Source: Pegea sp. RAD2-039
Lineage: Eukaryota > Chordata > Thaliacea > Salpida > Salpidae
Assembly: GCA_034620365.1 (NCBI GenBank)
Contig: JAQGEQ010000081.1
Coordinates: 372,001-436,000, forward strand
Length of the DNA stretch: 64,000 bases
Direction of reading: 5' to 3'
Shown here: positions 1-9,566 of the stretch, piece after piece
Numbering within the stretch: position 1 is the stretch's first letter
How the letters are laid out: every line of letters starts with the position of its first letter
Translations under genes and position numbers: made by a program
The notes under the pieces: model-generated
Databases searched by the model: none
What the model saw: only the letters and a program-made list of their open reading frames with translations
Told to the model about the DNA's origin: nothing

Positions 1-52
1 CCGCTGTCAAAAGCATCTTTAAAAATTCTTTTAAAAGTTCAGGAACAAAAAG
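1..52 (+). repeat. Fragment of the family A upstream segment
   Basis: The first ~50 bases match the stretch that lies 400-500 bp upstream of family A modules elsewhere (for example 5,622-5,672 and 10,180-10,230: TCAAAAGCAT followed by AAAATTCTTTTAAAA and a TTCAAGAACA-like end). The zinc-finger gene is therefore flanked by array material on both sides. Confidence 0.6.
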
Positions 53-165
53 TGAAGAAACTAACCACACATCTTTAAGAAAAGTAATCTTCAGAATCGT
101 TGAAAAATAATTTGATTAAATTGTTTACGGATTTTAATCAAATTGGCGTTTTATGAATAAGAATG

Positions 166-171
166 TTTATT
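166..171 (-). terminator. Candidate poly(A) signal of the zinc-finger gene
   Basis: AATAAA on the minus strand, about 100 bp past the stop codon of the zinc-finger gene, a normal 3' UTR distance. In such AT-rich DNA the hexamer also occurs by chance. Confidence 0.4.
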
Positions 172-270
172 TTAAAAAAAGTTATTCACGAAAAATTCTA
201 ATCAGGTTTGACTCTTATACGTACTTTTATGACAAAATAGATGTGTTTTGATTGAAATTGTGAAAATGAT

Positions 271-969
271 CTATTGAACAGATTTAATAAAATGAGTTTT
301 TTCATGACGATTAACAGTTGACTTCTGAGAAAATCTTTTTCCACACACGCCACACTGGAATGGCTTTTCACCGGTGTGAATTCTTTCATGAATACCAATA
401 GTTGACTTCCGAGTAAATCTTTTTCCACACACGCCACACTGGAATGGCTTTTCACCGGTGTGAGTTCTTTCATGACGATTGACAGTTGACTTCTCAGAAA
501 ATCTTTTTCCACATACATCACACTGGAATGGCTTTTCACCGGTGTGAGTTCTTTCATGATTACCAAGAGTTGATTTTTGAGAAAAACATCGAAGGCAAAT
601 AACACACTCGAAAGGCTTTTCACCGGTGTGAGTTCTTTCATGATTAGCAAGAGATGATTTTTGAGAAAAGCATCGAAGGCATATAATACACTGGAAGGGC
701 TTTTCACCAGTGTGAGTTCTTTCATGAGACTTCAGAATTGATTCAAACTTAAATCTTTTCTCACATACAAAACATTCAAACTTTGCCTCTGCACTACCTT
801 GAGATGATAATTTTTTCTTGTTAGTTTCGTTTCCTTCTCGCTTAGTTTGCAAATTATGCTGGTCAGTAGTCTTCATACGATACCACATCAGTCTTTGTTT
901 AGGATATTCAACATTTAAGTTTGATGTTTTTCTTTTCTGGTTAATTGCATTGTTTTGTCTCTCATTCAT
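271..969 (-). CDS. C2H2 zinc-finger protein, six fingers, probable transcription factor
   Basis: Six tandem C2H2 fingers are visible, each C-X2-C-X12-H-X3-H, joined by TGEKPF linkers, which is typical of nuclear DNA-binding proteins. Starting at the ATG at 969 gives 232 residues; fingers begin at about residues 66, 94, 122, 150, 178 and 206. The stop TAG is at 271-273, six residues after the last finger. The N-terminal 65 residues are basic and polar, with no recognisable KRAB, BTB or ZAD domain. Helix positions -1, 2, 3 and 6 read F-S-I-S, Q-S-S-N, Q-S-T-N, E-S-T-R, R-S-T-I and Q-S-T-R, so fingers 2-6 are close paralogues and the target cannot be predicted confidently. The frame is open upstream to about 1,104 but without another ATG; a spliced upstream exon is possible. 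A TATA-like box near 1,097 makes a start at 969 with a short 5' UTR plausible. Family assignment is firm; the exact 5' end is not. Confidence 0.87.
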   Translation of the reverse strand: MNERQNNAINQKRKTSNLNVEYPKQRLMWYRMKTTDQHNLQTKREGNETNKKKLSSQGSAEAKFECFVCEKRFKFESILKSHERTHTGEKPFQCIICLRCFSQKSSLANHERTHTGEKPFECVICLRCFSQKSTLGNHERTHTGEKPFQCDVCGKRFSEKSTVNRHERTHTGEKPFQCGVCGKRFTRKSTIGIHERIHTGEKPFQCGVCGKRFSQKSTVNRHEKTHFIKSVQ

Positions 970-1039
970 ATTAAAGAAAACGTGAATTTTTTTATAATCC
1001 CTATGTTTTTTTAAGGGGAAAACTGAAAGTTGTTCCAAT

Positions 1040-2431
1040 GAACGAAAATTATTTGAAGGTTCACAAACTATTAAATTTAAAAACAGTTTAATACATAAGT
1101 ATGCTTATTCTTTAATTGTTTTTTTTAACAATATGTTGCGAGTTTGTAAAGTTATTCTAATAACAACAATAAAAAAATTTTTAAGCATTTTACTAAATAG
1201 TTAAATCTTAATTAAGTAATAAGAAACGAAACCATAACCTTAAAACTAATACAAGATAAACACAAATTAAACAATGATAGAGTATAGTTTGCACTCTGTT
1301 TTCAAAAGTAGATCATCTCATTTGAAGGTCAATGAAAGCTTTTAACAATATCCATAAATAAAGAAAACCTTTTCAACACGTTTACAGTTTTACTTTCCTG
1401 AATTGATAATTTGATTTGACTTTTGTGAATGTTTTCTGCTGTAAAATCATTTGTAATCTAGCTTATAGCTTTTTTTGATTTAATTCTGTGAAGCAGTAAT
1501 TCTCATTTTTTTTCAATGATTTTTTCATATCAATAAGCAAGCGATATACATATTACTTGTGATAAATTATTATATCTGGATTATAAATAAATTCGAACGT
1601 TTTGGTTTGGATACTTAACATATTTTATGAAAGTAAAAACTATGGTGTATAAAAATACAATAAGCGGGACATTACACTTCAGAGTATACAGATTAATTCT
1701 GTCAAACTGACTTCAGATCAATTCTCTCAAACTCAATTGAGTTATCTCAGTCTTTAGATAATGGTTTTCAACAGAAATAACTTTTAAATTTTACTAGTAA
1801 ATTTTGTACGGACAATACATGTAATATAATATTAAAATTATTCTTCCTAAAAATGTTATTTTAGGATTTTCTAAACTTTCTCGTTCAAAACACAATACAA
1901 TTAAGATTATAGTTTATTTTTTTATTCATAACCTTAAACTTATTCAAATAGAATGTTTTATCTCTAATATAACTAGAAAGCAAATTGCAAACTATACTAA
2001 GAAAATCACATTAAACCTTTTTTTATTAAAAAAAAGTTAAATATATTAAATGTATTTTACCGCTAATACAAAATAATGAAATTCAATAAAACATAAAATT
2101 TTTACAACTAATCGAAGTAAAAAATAATTTTCTTAATTTGACTTTTGTTTACATAATGGTATTTGAAAGCGTTTCAGTCTTTAATAAACAACAATCAGTA
2201 GTCGAACATAACTGAAATCTTACTGCTACAATTTCTTTTAAAGGTTTCTTCCAAAAATATTCTAACAGATAATTTACCTCCTACTTTACTTAGCTTAACT
2301 GTTAAACGAATTATCTTGAAAATACAACAAGCTAATATATATAATATACTGCTGATGTACAAATATATAATATTACATACAAATCAAAGATAACAGAAGC
2401 TGTTCATGACAAATGTGATATTAACCTATAT
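1040..2431. repeat. Old array segments upstream of the zinc-finger gene
   Basis: No coding region is seen. About 1,500-1,740 matches 16,065-16,260 (GCGATATACATATTACTTGTGAT-like stretch, then a TATAAAA-type box at 1,648). About 1,957-2,330 is a diverged copy of the segment that begins TCTCTAATATAACTAGAAAG and occurs at 19,262, 27,155, 39,705, 52,657, 59,926, 62,837 and 63,857. The end carries a GTCAGTAATACGATTGTCA element near 2,493, just inside the inverted-repeat arm. 1,170-1,490 is AT-rich with nothing recognised. Confidence 0.6.
1061..1164 (-). promoter_or_regulatory. Possible promoter of the zinc-finger gene, resembling the array modules
   Basis: Reading the minus strand: an inverted repeat GTTATT-CT-AATAAC lies at 1164-1151, TATGTATT at 1097-1090 and TTTGTGA at 1067-1061. 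The first T of TATGTATT is 30 bp before TTTGTGA and the inverted repeat is centred about 90 bp before it. This resembles the module that recurs through the rest of the window (TATA 25-27 bp and inverted repeat 95-108 bp upstream). TATGTATT is also the TATA variant of the family C copy at 36,448. A start here would give a 5' UTR of about 95 bp. Inference only; spacing is slightly off and AT-rich DNA gives chance matches. Confidence 0.35.
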
Positions 2432-2574
2432 TTAAAAACTATTTAGTCTTATTGAAAAATTATTTTAAATGCATTAATAGGATTTAAATTAAATGTCAGT
2501 AATACGATTGTCATTAGAAAGTAGGATTAAATTAAATATTCTATATTCAATTCTATCATTGCTAAGCTCCACAG

Positions 2575-2622
2575 TTTATTTGTTTATTTATTATAAAAAA
2601 TGCAAAGGAGGGTGCAATAAAG
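2575..2622 (-). mobile_element. LINE 3' tail fragment
   Basis: On the minus strand this reads GCACCCTCCTTTGCAT, then TAATAAATAAACAAATAAA. It matches the 3' end of the LINE at 25,552-25,594 (GGCACCCTCCTTCACAT, then TAATAAATAAATAAATAAA) and the copy at 61,731-61,776. Only the terminal ~50 bp remain. The flank continues as CTGTGG followed by AGCTTAG, which matches the GCTAAGTGCCACAG stretch of the array, so the tail sits inside that stretch. Confidence 0.65.
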
Positions 2623-2717
2623 AATAAGATAAAACAAAATTTTAACTTTACAATTTTAAGATCAATCAAAAACTTTTTTCTTTTTTTACTGTATACTGAC
2701 AGTTTACCAAATAATCA

Positions 2718-2735
2718 CCCGTAACAATAAACGGG
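2718..2735 (+). promoter_or_regulatory. CCCGT-N8-ACGGG stem of a decayed family B module
   Basis: CCCGT at 2718-2722 pairs with ACGGG at 2731-2735. The downstream TATATAAAG has decayed to TTTGTAAAG and the TTTGTGG motif is lost. The same decayed module is in the right arm at 61,614-61,631. Confidence 0.5.
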
Positions 2736-2978
2736 TTCAAAAATAACAACAATAGAAAAAGATTTTTCAACACAGATTTTGTAGAATCTCAAAGTTTCTT
2801 TGTAAAGTTTCTTAAAATTGTTCTTTAGAAATACAGTAAAAACAACTACACAATTACACTACTTGTCAAAAAAGAAACTTTTAATTTTAGTAATCCTGAC
2901 ATTCATAGCTAAAATATGTAGCAGTCACTCAAGCAAAGCAATCTGAGGGTAGCTAAATAATTTGATGTTTATTTTTTC

Positions 2979-3110
2979 AACTGAAAATTTCAGTTTCAAA
3001 ATTTTAGTTTAATTTCTTCAAAAATTTTCATTGAAGGTTTTTAACCTTAATTTGAAATTGAAAGTGTTATATAAACTTATATCAGTTTTATCTTTGTGGG
3101 GTTAATACAA
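2979..3110 (+). promoter_or_regulatory. Promoter-like module, family E
   Basis: Inverted repeat AACTGA-AAATT-TCAGTT at 2979-2995, TATATAAA at 3068-3075 and TTTGTGGGGTTAATAC from 3093. TATA to TTTGTGG is 25 bp; inverted-repeat centre to TTTGTGG is 106 bp. A second inverted repeat, AAGGTT-TTT-AACCTT, lies at 3034-3048. Less complete relatives are near 12,250, 15,100 and 56,860 (plus) and 18,866-18,931 (minus). An open frame of 67 codons begins inside the motif, but it is not kept in the relatives, so I do not call it a gene. Confidence 0.5.
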
Positions 3111-3957
3111 ATGAAAGTCTATTACGCTGAAAACGGAATATCTGTTTCTAAGCTTTTCTTTTTCCTGTTTACTATTAAGATACACAATATCTTAATTGAT
3201 ATTTACCTAATTTTTCTAATAAACATTTTATGGTTTGATTTCCACACAATAAAAGCCTTAAAACAAACAAAAAAATATTTTTTTACAGTTATTCTATAAA
3301 TATCTAATTGTAATTTAAAACCTTTTTCAATTGAATATGTTTCTAAAACATAGATCATATGTTTTACTAGCAAAATCAAAAAAAGGTTTTATTATCAAGA
3401 GATTTTTTTGAATTTTCGAGAAAAGGTATAATTAAAGATAAAATATAAAGTTTGTAAAACTGTTTTTGTTTGATTTCCGAACAAAAATTAGTTTTGGTAA
3501 TAGAAATAATTAATCGAATATTGAACTTTATAACTGTTATCTATTTTATCTTATATAGCTTCTTGAATGAAAAATGATTTGAGTAATTGATAAAAAGTGA
3601 TCTTAAATGTAACAGTTTTCTTGTATCTGTTTCTTAGTTTAAATAAAAAAAAATTAATGCAAATCATTATCACAGAAGTTTTTCATGGCAAGTACAATAA
3701 TATTATTAATTAGTTTTCCAGACTTTATGAAATCGTGAAAAACATCATTGAATTGTAATACATTATTAAGATTTAATTTTTCTGTAAGTAATACGATTGT
3801 CAGTACAAAAAGTAGTCAATTAAATAGTTAAAATCAATTGTCTAAATTCTAAGTGCCATAGTTTAATATAGAGTTGCCTTTAGGAAAAGTCTTCTTGTTT
3901 TAAAATGAGTTCTAAGTATAAGAAATCAAATAAAGGATAGATAATTTAGCTTAAGGT

Positions 3958-3981
3958 CAACAGCGACAACTAGCGACTGTT
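3958..3981 (+). repeat. CAACAG hairpin element (representative of about 16 copies)
   Basis: AACAG and CTGTT arms enclose a GC-richer loop containing GCGACAACTAGCGA. The loop stands out from the surrounding AT-rich DNA. Related copies are near 7,047, 14,518, 14,990, 29,740, 32,598, 33,790, 43,882, 47,400, 50,247, 51,450, 55,065, 56,390, 56,745 and 63,160, and inverted near 60,370. The best-paired copies read CAACAG-N13-CTGTTG. Function unknown. Confidence 0.6.
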
Positions 3982-4159
3982 CAAGTTTACAAATAATTTT
4001 ACAAAAGTTTTTGAAACAAAAATAACTACAAAGTTAAGATTTTTAACAAAATATATTAATTTGAAATGACAACTTGTTTGTTTCGCTATTAACAAACATT
4101 TGAATAAAAAATAGTTATAAATATATTTGCTGCTATGTTTTGTTAAACAGAAACAATAA

Positions 4160-5190
4160 AATAATTTTCCACGCGCAGTAGCTGTAAGATTTTGCTAATT
4201 TCTTCATTAATTTTCGTTAAATTTAAAATGTACTCCAACTCAGCCAAAAAGAATATTTTATAAATTAAAAAATTGAAATTAGCCAAAGATATTGAGTTTG
4301 GAATAGATGATTATTAACGAAATCAATTTTTTACCAGTTTACACCACAAACACTAGATTATATGAAGCTTTTATATAATAATAATCTCAAACTAAACTCC
4401 ACTTCTAATAGATAATTGGTATTATACTAATTTGGAGTTGAATAAATTTCAACAGACTTTAAATAATATTACTAAGGAGAGATATGATCACAATGCTTTT
4501 ATTTACATTTAAGTTTTAGTAACTCAACTTTATTTTCAATTTCTGGATTATAATTTTCACTAGCGATATTCAAAATTTTTTTAAACACCTAGATTTTGTT
4601 GAATTATCTACAAAGGTAAACTTTAAAAGGTAGTCTAAATGGTTAATATGTCTGTTTTTGTTGGATTTCGCAAGCAAATTTTTGTTTCTAATGTAATGAA
4701 AACAATTAGTAAGTTCTGCAAAATAATTTTTACATTTTCAAAAACAATTTTCGTAAAAAAATAATAATTATGTTTCGAATGTACAAATTGTATAACCTTC
4801 ATTATTTATGATTTAATGATTGCTTCCATTTTCAATATAAAGTCAATCAATAAATAAATAGATTTTTCCTAGAATACTTAATGAAAGTAATACAGCTTAC
4901 AATAAATCTTCAATTGAATTGAATACATCTTTAATTTCTAAATTGTTTAATCTAACTCAAAAAATAAGCTTTCAATAAAAATGCAAATTAATGCATAGAT
5001 TCATGATTTTTAAAAGCTTTCATAAGCATTTTAAGGAACTTAAGTATTAATTTTAAAACATTTATTTGTTATTATATTTTTTGTGTTCAACATTACTTTA
5101 GACGTAGTCTTTAATCAAAATGTAAATAATATTTAAATAGAAGCTTCAACCCAATATTTATCAAATTTTTGTATATTCTTCATTATTTAG
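4160..5190. repeat. Array segment with a family D module
   Basis: No coding region. It begins with the block TTTTCCACGCGCAGTAGCTG shared with 7,240, 9,270, 14,710, 29,930, 32,225, 42,285 and others, continues through the family D module at 4,344-4,453, then AT-rich sequence. 4,040-4,370 is directly repeated at 42,150-42,480. Confidence 0.6.
4344..4453 (-). promoter_or_regulatory. Promoter-like module, family D
   Basis: Read on the minus strand: GTTGAA-ATTTA-TTCAAC at 4453-4437, TATATAAA from 4377 and TTTGTGGTGTAAACTGG from 4350. TATA to TTTGTGG is 27 bp and the inverted-repeat centre is 95 bp upstream. Family D is always on the minus strand in this window, opposite to most A, B and C modules. 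Confidence 0.5.
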
Positions 5191-5307
5191 ATTTATATAG
5201 GATAAATTAGAGCGGTAGTTATTTATGATTCAAAATTCATTTCTGGAAAGGAATTTTTAATCTATTAATTTTAGAAAGAAATAAGATTTTGTAAACATAA
5301 CTAAATC

Positions 5308-5378
5308 TACCTTGTTGGGAGTTGAACTCGCCCATGCAGCGTGGTAGGCGAGTATTCTACCACTTGAACCACAAATGG
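5308..5378 (-). pseudogene. tRNA-Gly-derived sequence (copy 1)
   Basis: On the minus strand the first ~45 bases follow eukaryotic tRNA-Gly(GCC): ATTTGTGGTTCAAGTGGTAG (A box), then ACTCGCCTACCACGC with anticodon loop CTACCAC. Position 34 is A, so the triplet is ACC instead of GCC. Anticodon and T stems pair poorly, so this is a tRNA-derived relic. The loop and the GCTGC that follows are shared by most copies, indicating one founding copy spread by duplication. Confidence 0.6.
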
Positions 5379-5881
5379 TGTCAAGTGACAAAACTTTTTA
5401 ATAGTAGAAATTAAATCAGAACTTTGTGCATACCCAAACAAATCAAGCAAAAAAACTTGTTAAAATTTTTTAAATTATTGTAACTTGTATTATTTATCTG
5501 TGATAGAACTATTTATTTCATTTGTTTATGTGATCGTTATTGTGATACATTAATAACATTATAAAAACTGATTTTTTATAATTTAAAGAAAAGTAAAAAG
5601 ATCAAAAATTGTTTTTCGAACGTGGTTTCAAAAGCATTATCTTAAAATTCTTTTAAAAATTCAAGAACAGCATTTTTTTTTCTTTAAGATTTATTTAAGT
5701 TGAAAAAATAAATAAAAGCAACCACCGAAAGAAAGACAATTTAGAAAGACGAGGACCAGACAACAAGTACAAAAAGACAATTCCTTCACTTTCACCAATT
5801 ACAAATTTCGTTAGAAGCGACTTTATTGATAATTAATTATCAACAGCACCAACAGCTTGTTGAAGAGATAGCTTTTAATTC

Positions 5882-6010
5882 AACTGAAATTATCAGTCTC
5901 AAAATTAGTAAATTTAAAGGAGGAAAAAACTTCCACAACTTTGATGTCAACAGGAAAAGGCAAGCCTTATAGAATAGCTGTTTTAGTCTCATGTTTATGG
6001 TTAGAAACAG
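5882..6010 (+). promoter_or_regulatory. Promoter-like module, family A
   Basis: Inverted repeat AACTGA-AATTA-TCAGTC at 5882-5898, TATAGAAT from 5968, and TTTATGG (TTTGTGG with one change) at 5994. TATA spacing is 26 bp. Family A carries an extra hairpin, CTGTTTTA upstream of the motif and TAAAACAG after it, here imperfect. The upstream A/C-rich tract lies at about 5,700-5,790. Confidence 0.45.
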
Positions 6011-6384
6011 AGGAAAGTGAACTTCTTGAAAGCAAAAAGCAAACAGCGACACAATGAAACTTTTAACTAATGTTTCTTAGATATAAATAAGAAGCTAATT
6101 TTGAAAACATCAATTTCTAAAATGATTACTTCTGTGATTTTTGTGAAGTTGGTCTTGTTTAAATAGTTCTGATTGGCTAACTTCTTACAGTAGTTCTATT
6201 TTCTAAATTGAATTATATTTTCTAAGAAGTATTTTTAGATTACCCTAAGTTTTCTCACTCAAAAACACATAATATAAATTTTGTGCGTAATGATACTAAG
6301 ATGCAAAGTGCAAATTACAGGTAAAAACTCACATTACTTTTTTTCAATAAATTAAAAAAAAGGATCAATTTTTTAGAATTTTTT

Positions 6385-7862
6385 TAAATGAATTCAATTT
6401 TTTCAACAATTTTCCGATTCAAGTTGTTATCAATTTGTAGATTATATTTTTACTAGATAAAATCCACTAAGTTTGCAACAACTAGCGCATTTGCTAGATT
6501 ATCAACAAAAGTAAACTTTGAAGGTAAATTATAAAGATTCTAAAATTTGTTGTTGAGTTTCTTAAACAGAAAACCTTTCTAACGGAAGAAAAAAACATAG
6601 TTGATAACTGACAAATATAACTGTTGTTTGTTTTGACTAATATAGCTTTTTGAATACGATACTGATTTGTTCATCACGGAAACTGATCTAAAAAATTGAC
6701 TTTTGCTTCGTATTTATTTCATATGTTTAAAACAAGAATAATTTTGATGCGAACAAATCATTAGTGACAAAAGATGTTCATGACAACTGTAATAATATTA
6801 TTAACTTGTCTTAGATACTTTATTGAAATTTGTTAAAGTATATCTTTGACATGTAATTCATTAATAAGATATAATTTATCTGTCAGTAATACGATTGTCA
6901 CTACAAAAGTAATCAGTTAAACAGTCTAAAATTAATTCTTAAAAAGCTAAGTGCCAGGTTTTAATATCAAATCGTACTTAACAAAAATACCATTGTTTTA
7001 AAATAGTTTTGAGAATAAAAAATAAAATATAGTTTAAAAAAAGTGCCAACAGCGACAGCTAACGGATGTTGTGAATTACAAATAACTTGTTTGATTTCTA
7101 AGAAACAAAAAAAAAGTTAATCTTAACCAAAAATTAACAACTCGCTTTGTTTCAATATCACCGAACATTTGTATAGAAATACAAATCACCCCTTAAATTA
7201 TTAGCTGATATTTAATGTTAAATTAAAGCAATTAAACTAATTTTCCACACGCAGTAGATGTAAAACCTTGCTAATTTCTTTAATCGTTTTTTTTAATATA
7301 TACGCTCAGTCAGCAAAAATTAGATTTCAGAAAGCTTGGTAACTAATAAAAGTTGAAATTAGCAAAGGGTAATGAGCTGGGAAAAATTGATTTTTAACGA
7401 ATTCAAGGTTTTACCAGTTTACACCACAAACGGTAGATTGTAAAAAGCTTTTATATTGCTATATACTGAGTAAAAAAAAGATTGGGTACAATGGTTGGGT
7501 TCAGTTAATAGAAGTGAAAACAGATTAATTTGAGGTTGAATGAATTTCAATAGACTTTAATCAATATTACCGAACAATGTATCATCTGCTACTGTTTATC
7601 TTTGCAGATGGTTTCCTCATATATTTTTCAAACGCAAAAAAAGTTAGAATGTTTTCAAAAATGGTATTCATTCTCAAAAGAATTTAAACCACAGTTGACT
7701 TTTTAAGGCTTAGATAAAATCTCTTTAGGATTTTTTTTTTGCAAAAAATCGATTTTGTAATAGTATATATAGATTAAGAATTGAAAAAAATTCACTTATC
7801 AGCGGTTGTTTTGGATTATAAGTAGCTTATTTAGCTGCTTTGAAATTTGTATTATTATTAGT
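6385..7862. repeat. 1.5-kb segment duplicated at 29,065-30,540
   Basis: Colinear with 29,065-30,540 (start AGTTGTTATCAATT, end ATTATAAGTAGCTT), including GTCAGTA and CAACAG elements and a family D module. A shorter third copy is at 23,000-23,470. Short pieces of its right end recur at 36,905-37,010, 41,220-41,310, 42,487-42,600 and 54,180-54,280. No coding region. Confidence 0.75.
7424..7551 (-). promoter_or_regulatory. Promoter-like module, family D
   Basis: Minus strand: ATTGAA-ATTCA-TTCAAC at 7551-7535, an AATATAAA box with its first base at 7457, and TTTGTGGTGTAAAC from 7430. TATA spacing is 27 bp; the inverted repeat is farther than usual, about 113 bp, as in the copy at 30,117. Confidence 0.45.
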
Positions 7863-8060
7863 CGGTGATCAAAAAGAAAGTCTTTTTTAACTGCAAACTT
7901 TAACTAAATATTTATTGAAAGTTTCAATATTTTGCATTATCTAAATTTAATTAGCATAAATTAGAGCAGAATTTATTTATGAATCAAAATTCATTTCTTG
8001 AAAAGATTTCTCAACTTTTATTTTTAGAAAAATATCAGATTTTGTAAACATAACTAAATC

Positions 8061-8130
8061 TACCTCGTTGGGAATCCAAACTACCCCTGCAGCGTGGTAT
8101 GCGAGAAATCAACCACTGAACCACAAATGC
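8061..8130 (-). pseudogene. tRNA-Gly-derived sequence (copy 2)
   Basis: Minus strand GCATTTGTGGTTCAGTGG matches the 5' end and A box of tRNA-Gly. A GGATTCCC stretch near the 3' end resembles part of the B box. The anticodon stem has diverged (CGCATACCACGCTGC). Confidence 0.6.
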
Positions 8131-8635
8131 TGTCGAATGACAAAACTTTTTAATGGTACAAGTTATATCAGAACTTTGTGCATAACCAAACAAATCAAGC
8201 AAAAAAACTTGTTAAAATTGTAGAATTATTGTAACTTGTTTTATTTATCTGTGATAGAACTATTTATTTCAGTTAGTTAAATAATCGCTTCTTTAATAAA
8301 TTAATAACTTTACATAATCTGATTTATTATTATTTAAAGAAAAGTCAAAAGATCAAAAATTATTTTTCGAACTTGGTTTTTGAAAAGCATTATCTTGAAA
8401 TAATTTTAGAAATCAATAACATCATTTTTTTCCTAATTAAATATTTTGTAAGTTGAAAAAATAAACAAAAACAACCACCGAAAAAAAGACAATTAAGAAA
8501 GACAAGACCAGACAACAAGTACGAAAGACAATTCCTGCACTTTCACCAATTTCTAATCTCGATAGGAAGCGACTTTAATAATAAATGAAATTCATCAAAA
8601 CCAACAACCTGTAGAAAAACTAGGCTTATAAATTC

Positions 8636-8757
8636 AACTGAATGTATCAGTTTCAAAATGAAATTATGAAAAAAGAATCAATATACATTATGTCAACCAG
8701 TGAAACATAATCTTATATATAAACCTGTTTTAGTCTCATATTTGTGGGTTAAAACAG
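8636..8757 (+). promoter_or_regulatory. Promoter-like module, family A (well preserved)
   Basis: AACTGA-ATGTA-TCAGTT at 8636-8652, TATATAAA at 8716-8723 and TTTGTGGG from 8741, 25 bp after TATA and 97 bp after the inverted-repeat centre. CTGTTTTA (8725-8732) and TAAAACAG (8750-8757) form a perfect 8-bp stem around TTTGTGGG. Confidence 0.55.
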
Positions 8758-8999
8758 AAAAAAGAAAAGTTCTTAAAAGAAAACATTTAAAAATAAACTT
8801 GTTATTAATTCGTATTATTTTTTTTATTTTCAATTATAGTTTTTGATTTATACTTAAAAATCAAAGAAAATACAATTTCTTAGTAAATGTTGTTTGTAAA
8901 AAGTAATATTTATTTCTTACATTCAAGTTTGAAAAGAATGTATTTGTTAAAGAGAAGTAAATGAAATAAAGTATTTCTTTTCTTTTTAGAGTTGAAATT

Positions 9000-9135
9000 A
9001 GATGTTAAGTAGTAAATTCACTTTTAACGAGTGAATTTATGGGGTGAGCTCATATTACATCGCAAGGGATGCAGCTGGTAAATTATTTCATTGTTTAAAT
9101 AAGTATAAAATGAAATTGTGTAAAAGTTTAAGCAT
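9000..9135 (+). repeat. GGGGTGAGCTC / ATTTCATT hairpin block
   Basis: Conserved block: TTTAACGAGT, then GGGGTGAGCTCATATTACAT, CGCAAGGGATGCAGCTGG, and a stem of ATTTCATT with AATGAAAT. Relatives are at 21,725-21,845, 26,640-26,760, 31,980-32,095, 39,195-39,305, 43,300-43,405, 46,430-46,515, 49,700-49,770 and 52,150-52,260, with a part at 54,545-54,585. GGGATGCAGCTGGTAAAGC resembles the 5' quarter of tRNA-Ala, but no anticodon arm follows. Confidence 0.55.
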
Positions 9136-9457
9136 TTTTTTTAAGTAAATTTAATTTTGTTAAATTATGTAATACTTACTATTTATAAAAACACATTTCC
9201 ATTAAGCTTCACTAGGATTAGCATGTTTATGATGATATTTATGATAGCATAATTGATAAAAATAATTCTCCGCACACAATAGCTGTAAAATTTTGCTAAT
9301 TTCTTAAGTAATTTTTATTACATATAGAATGTACTCTTACTCAGCAAAAATATTATATTCTTTATAATTTAGAAAATATAAGAAATTTGAAATTATCCAA
9401 GGGTATTGAATTATTAAAAGATTATTATTAACGAATTCAATTTTTTACCAGTTTACA

Positions 9458-9566
9458 TCACAAACCTTAGATTATAAGAAGCTTGTATATAAAAATAAAG
9501 TGTAAATAATCTAAATTTCACAAAACTGAATAGTTTTGAACTAAATTGGAATCGAAAACTTTCAAC
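9458..9566 (-). promoter_or_regulatory. Promoter-like module, family D
   Basis: Minus strand: decayed inverted repeat around 9559, TATATACA from 9491 and TTTGTGATGTAAACTGG from 9464. TATA spacing is 27 bp and the inverted-repeat centre is about 95 bp upstream. Confidence 0.42.

Larger units (their letters stand above)
2432..4160 (+). repeat. Left arm of a 1.7-kb inverted repeat
   Basis: This segment reappears in reverse complement at 60,182-61,908 in the same internal order: GTCAGTA element, LINE tail, CCCGT/ACGGG stem, family E module, a long AT-rich stretch, the CAACAG hairpin and a final block containing AACATAGCAGC on the right arm. The arms carry many substitutions and small indels, so the duplication is not recent. 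Confidence 0.85.
5090..6060. repeat. Array unit with tRNA-Gly-like copy and family A module
   Basis: The same order recurs at 7,950-8,760, 20,535-21,490 and 30,960-31,740: an ATTAGAGCGG stretch, the tRNA-Gly-like sequence on minus, ATCTGTGATAGAACTATTTAT (lost in the 31-kb copy), a CGAACGTGG stretch, an A/C-rich T-poor tract, then a family A module. Confidence 0.7.

Noticed and set aside
198-725. 175-codon open frame on minus overlapping the zinc-finger gene
   Set aside because: It is another frame of the repeated 84-bp finger unit, giving a periodic MKELTPVKSHSSV pattern. The finger frame with correct C2H2 spacing is the real one.
970-1038. Zinc-finger start at 1,038
   Set aside because: That codon is TTG, not ATG. 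The first ATG in the frame is at 969; sequence upstream would be used only if an upstream exon is spliced in.
2718-2735. Bacterial-type terminator or CRISPR-like repeat from the CCCGT/ACGGG stems
   Set aside because: The genome is metazoan, copies are hundreds of bases to kilobases apart with no regular spacers, and no poly-T follows the stem.
3096-3299. 67-codon open frame starting in a family E module
   Set aside because: Not kept in the right arm or the other family E copies; composition is that of AT-rich non-coding DNA.
8725-8757. Nematode 21U-RNA (piRNA) upstream motif, CTGTTTCA-like
   Set aside because: CTGTTTTA or CTGTTTCA occurs in family A, but only about 16 bp before TTTGTGG instead of the roughly 40 bp known for that motif, and it is explained as a hairpin arm.
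8741-8760. Spliced-leader RNA gene (TTTGTGG followed by GT donor-like bases)
   Set aside because: I see no conserved exon, no convincing Sm site and no three-stem structure downstream in the copies.
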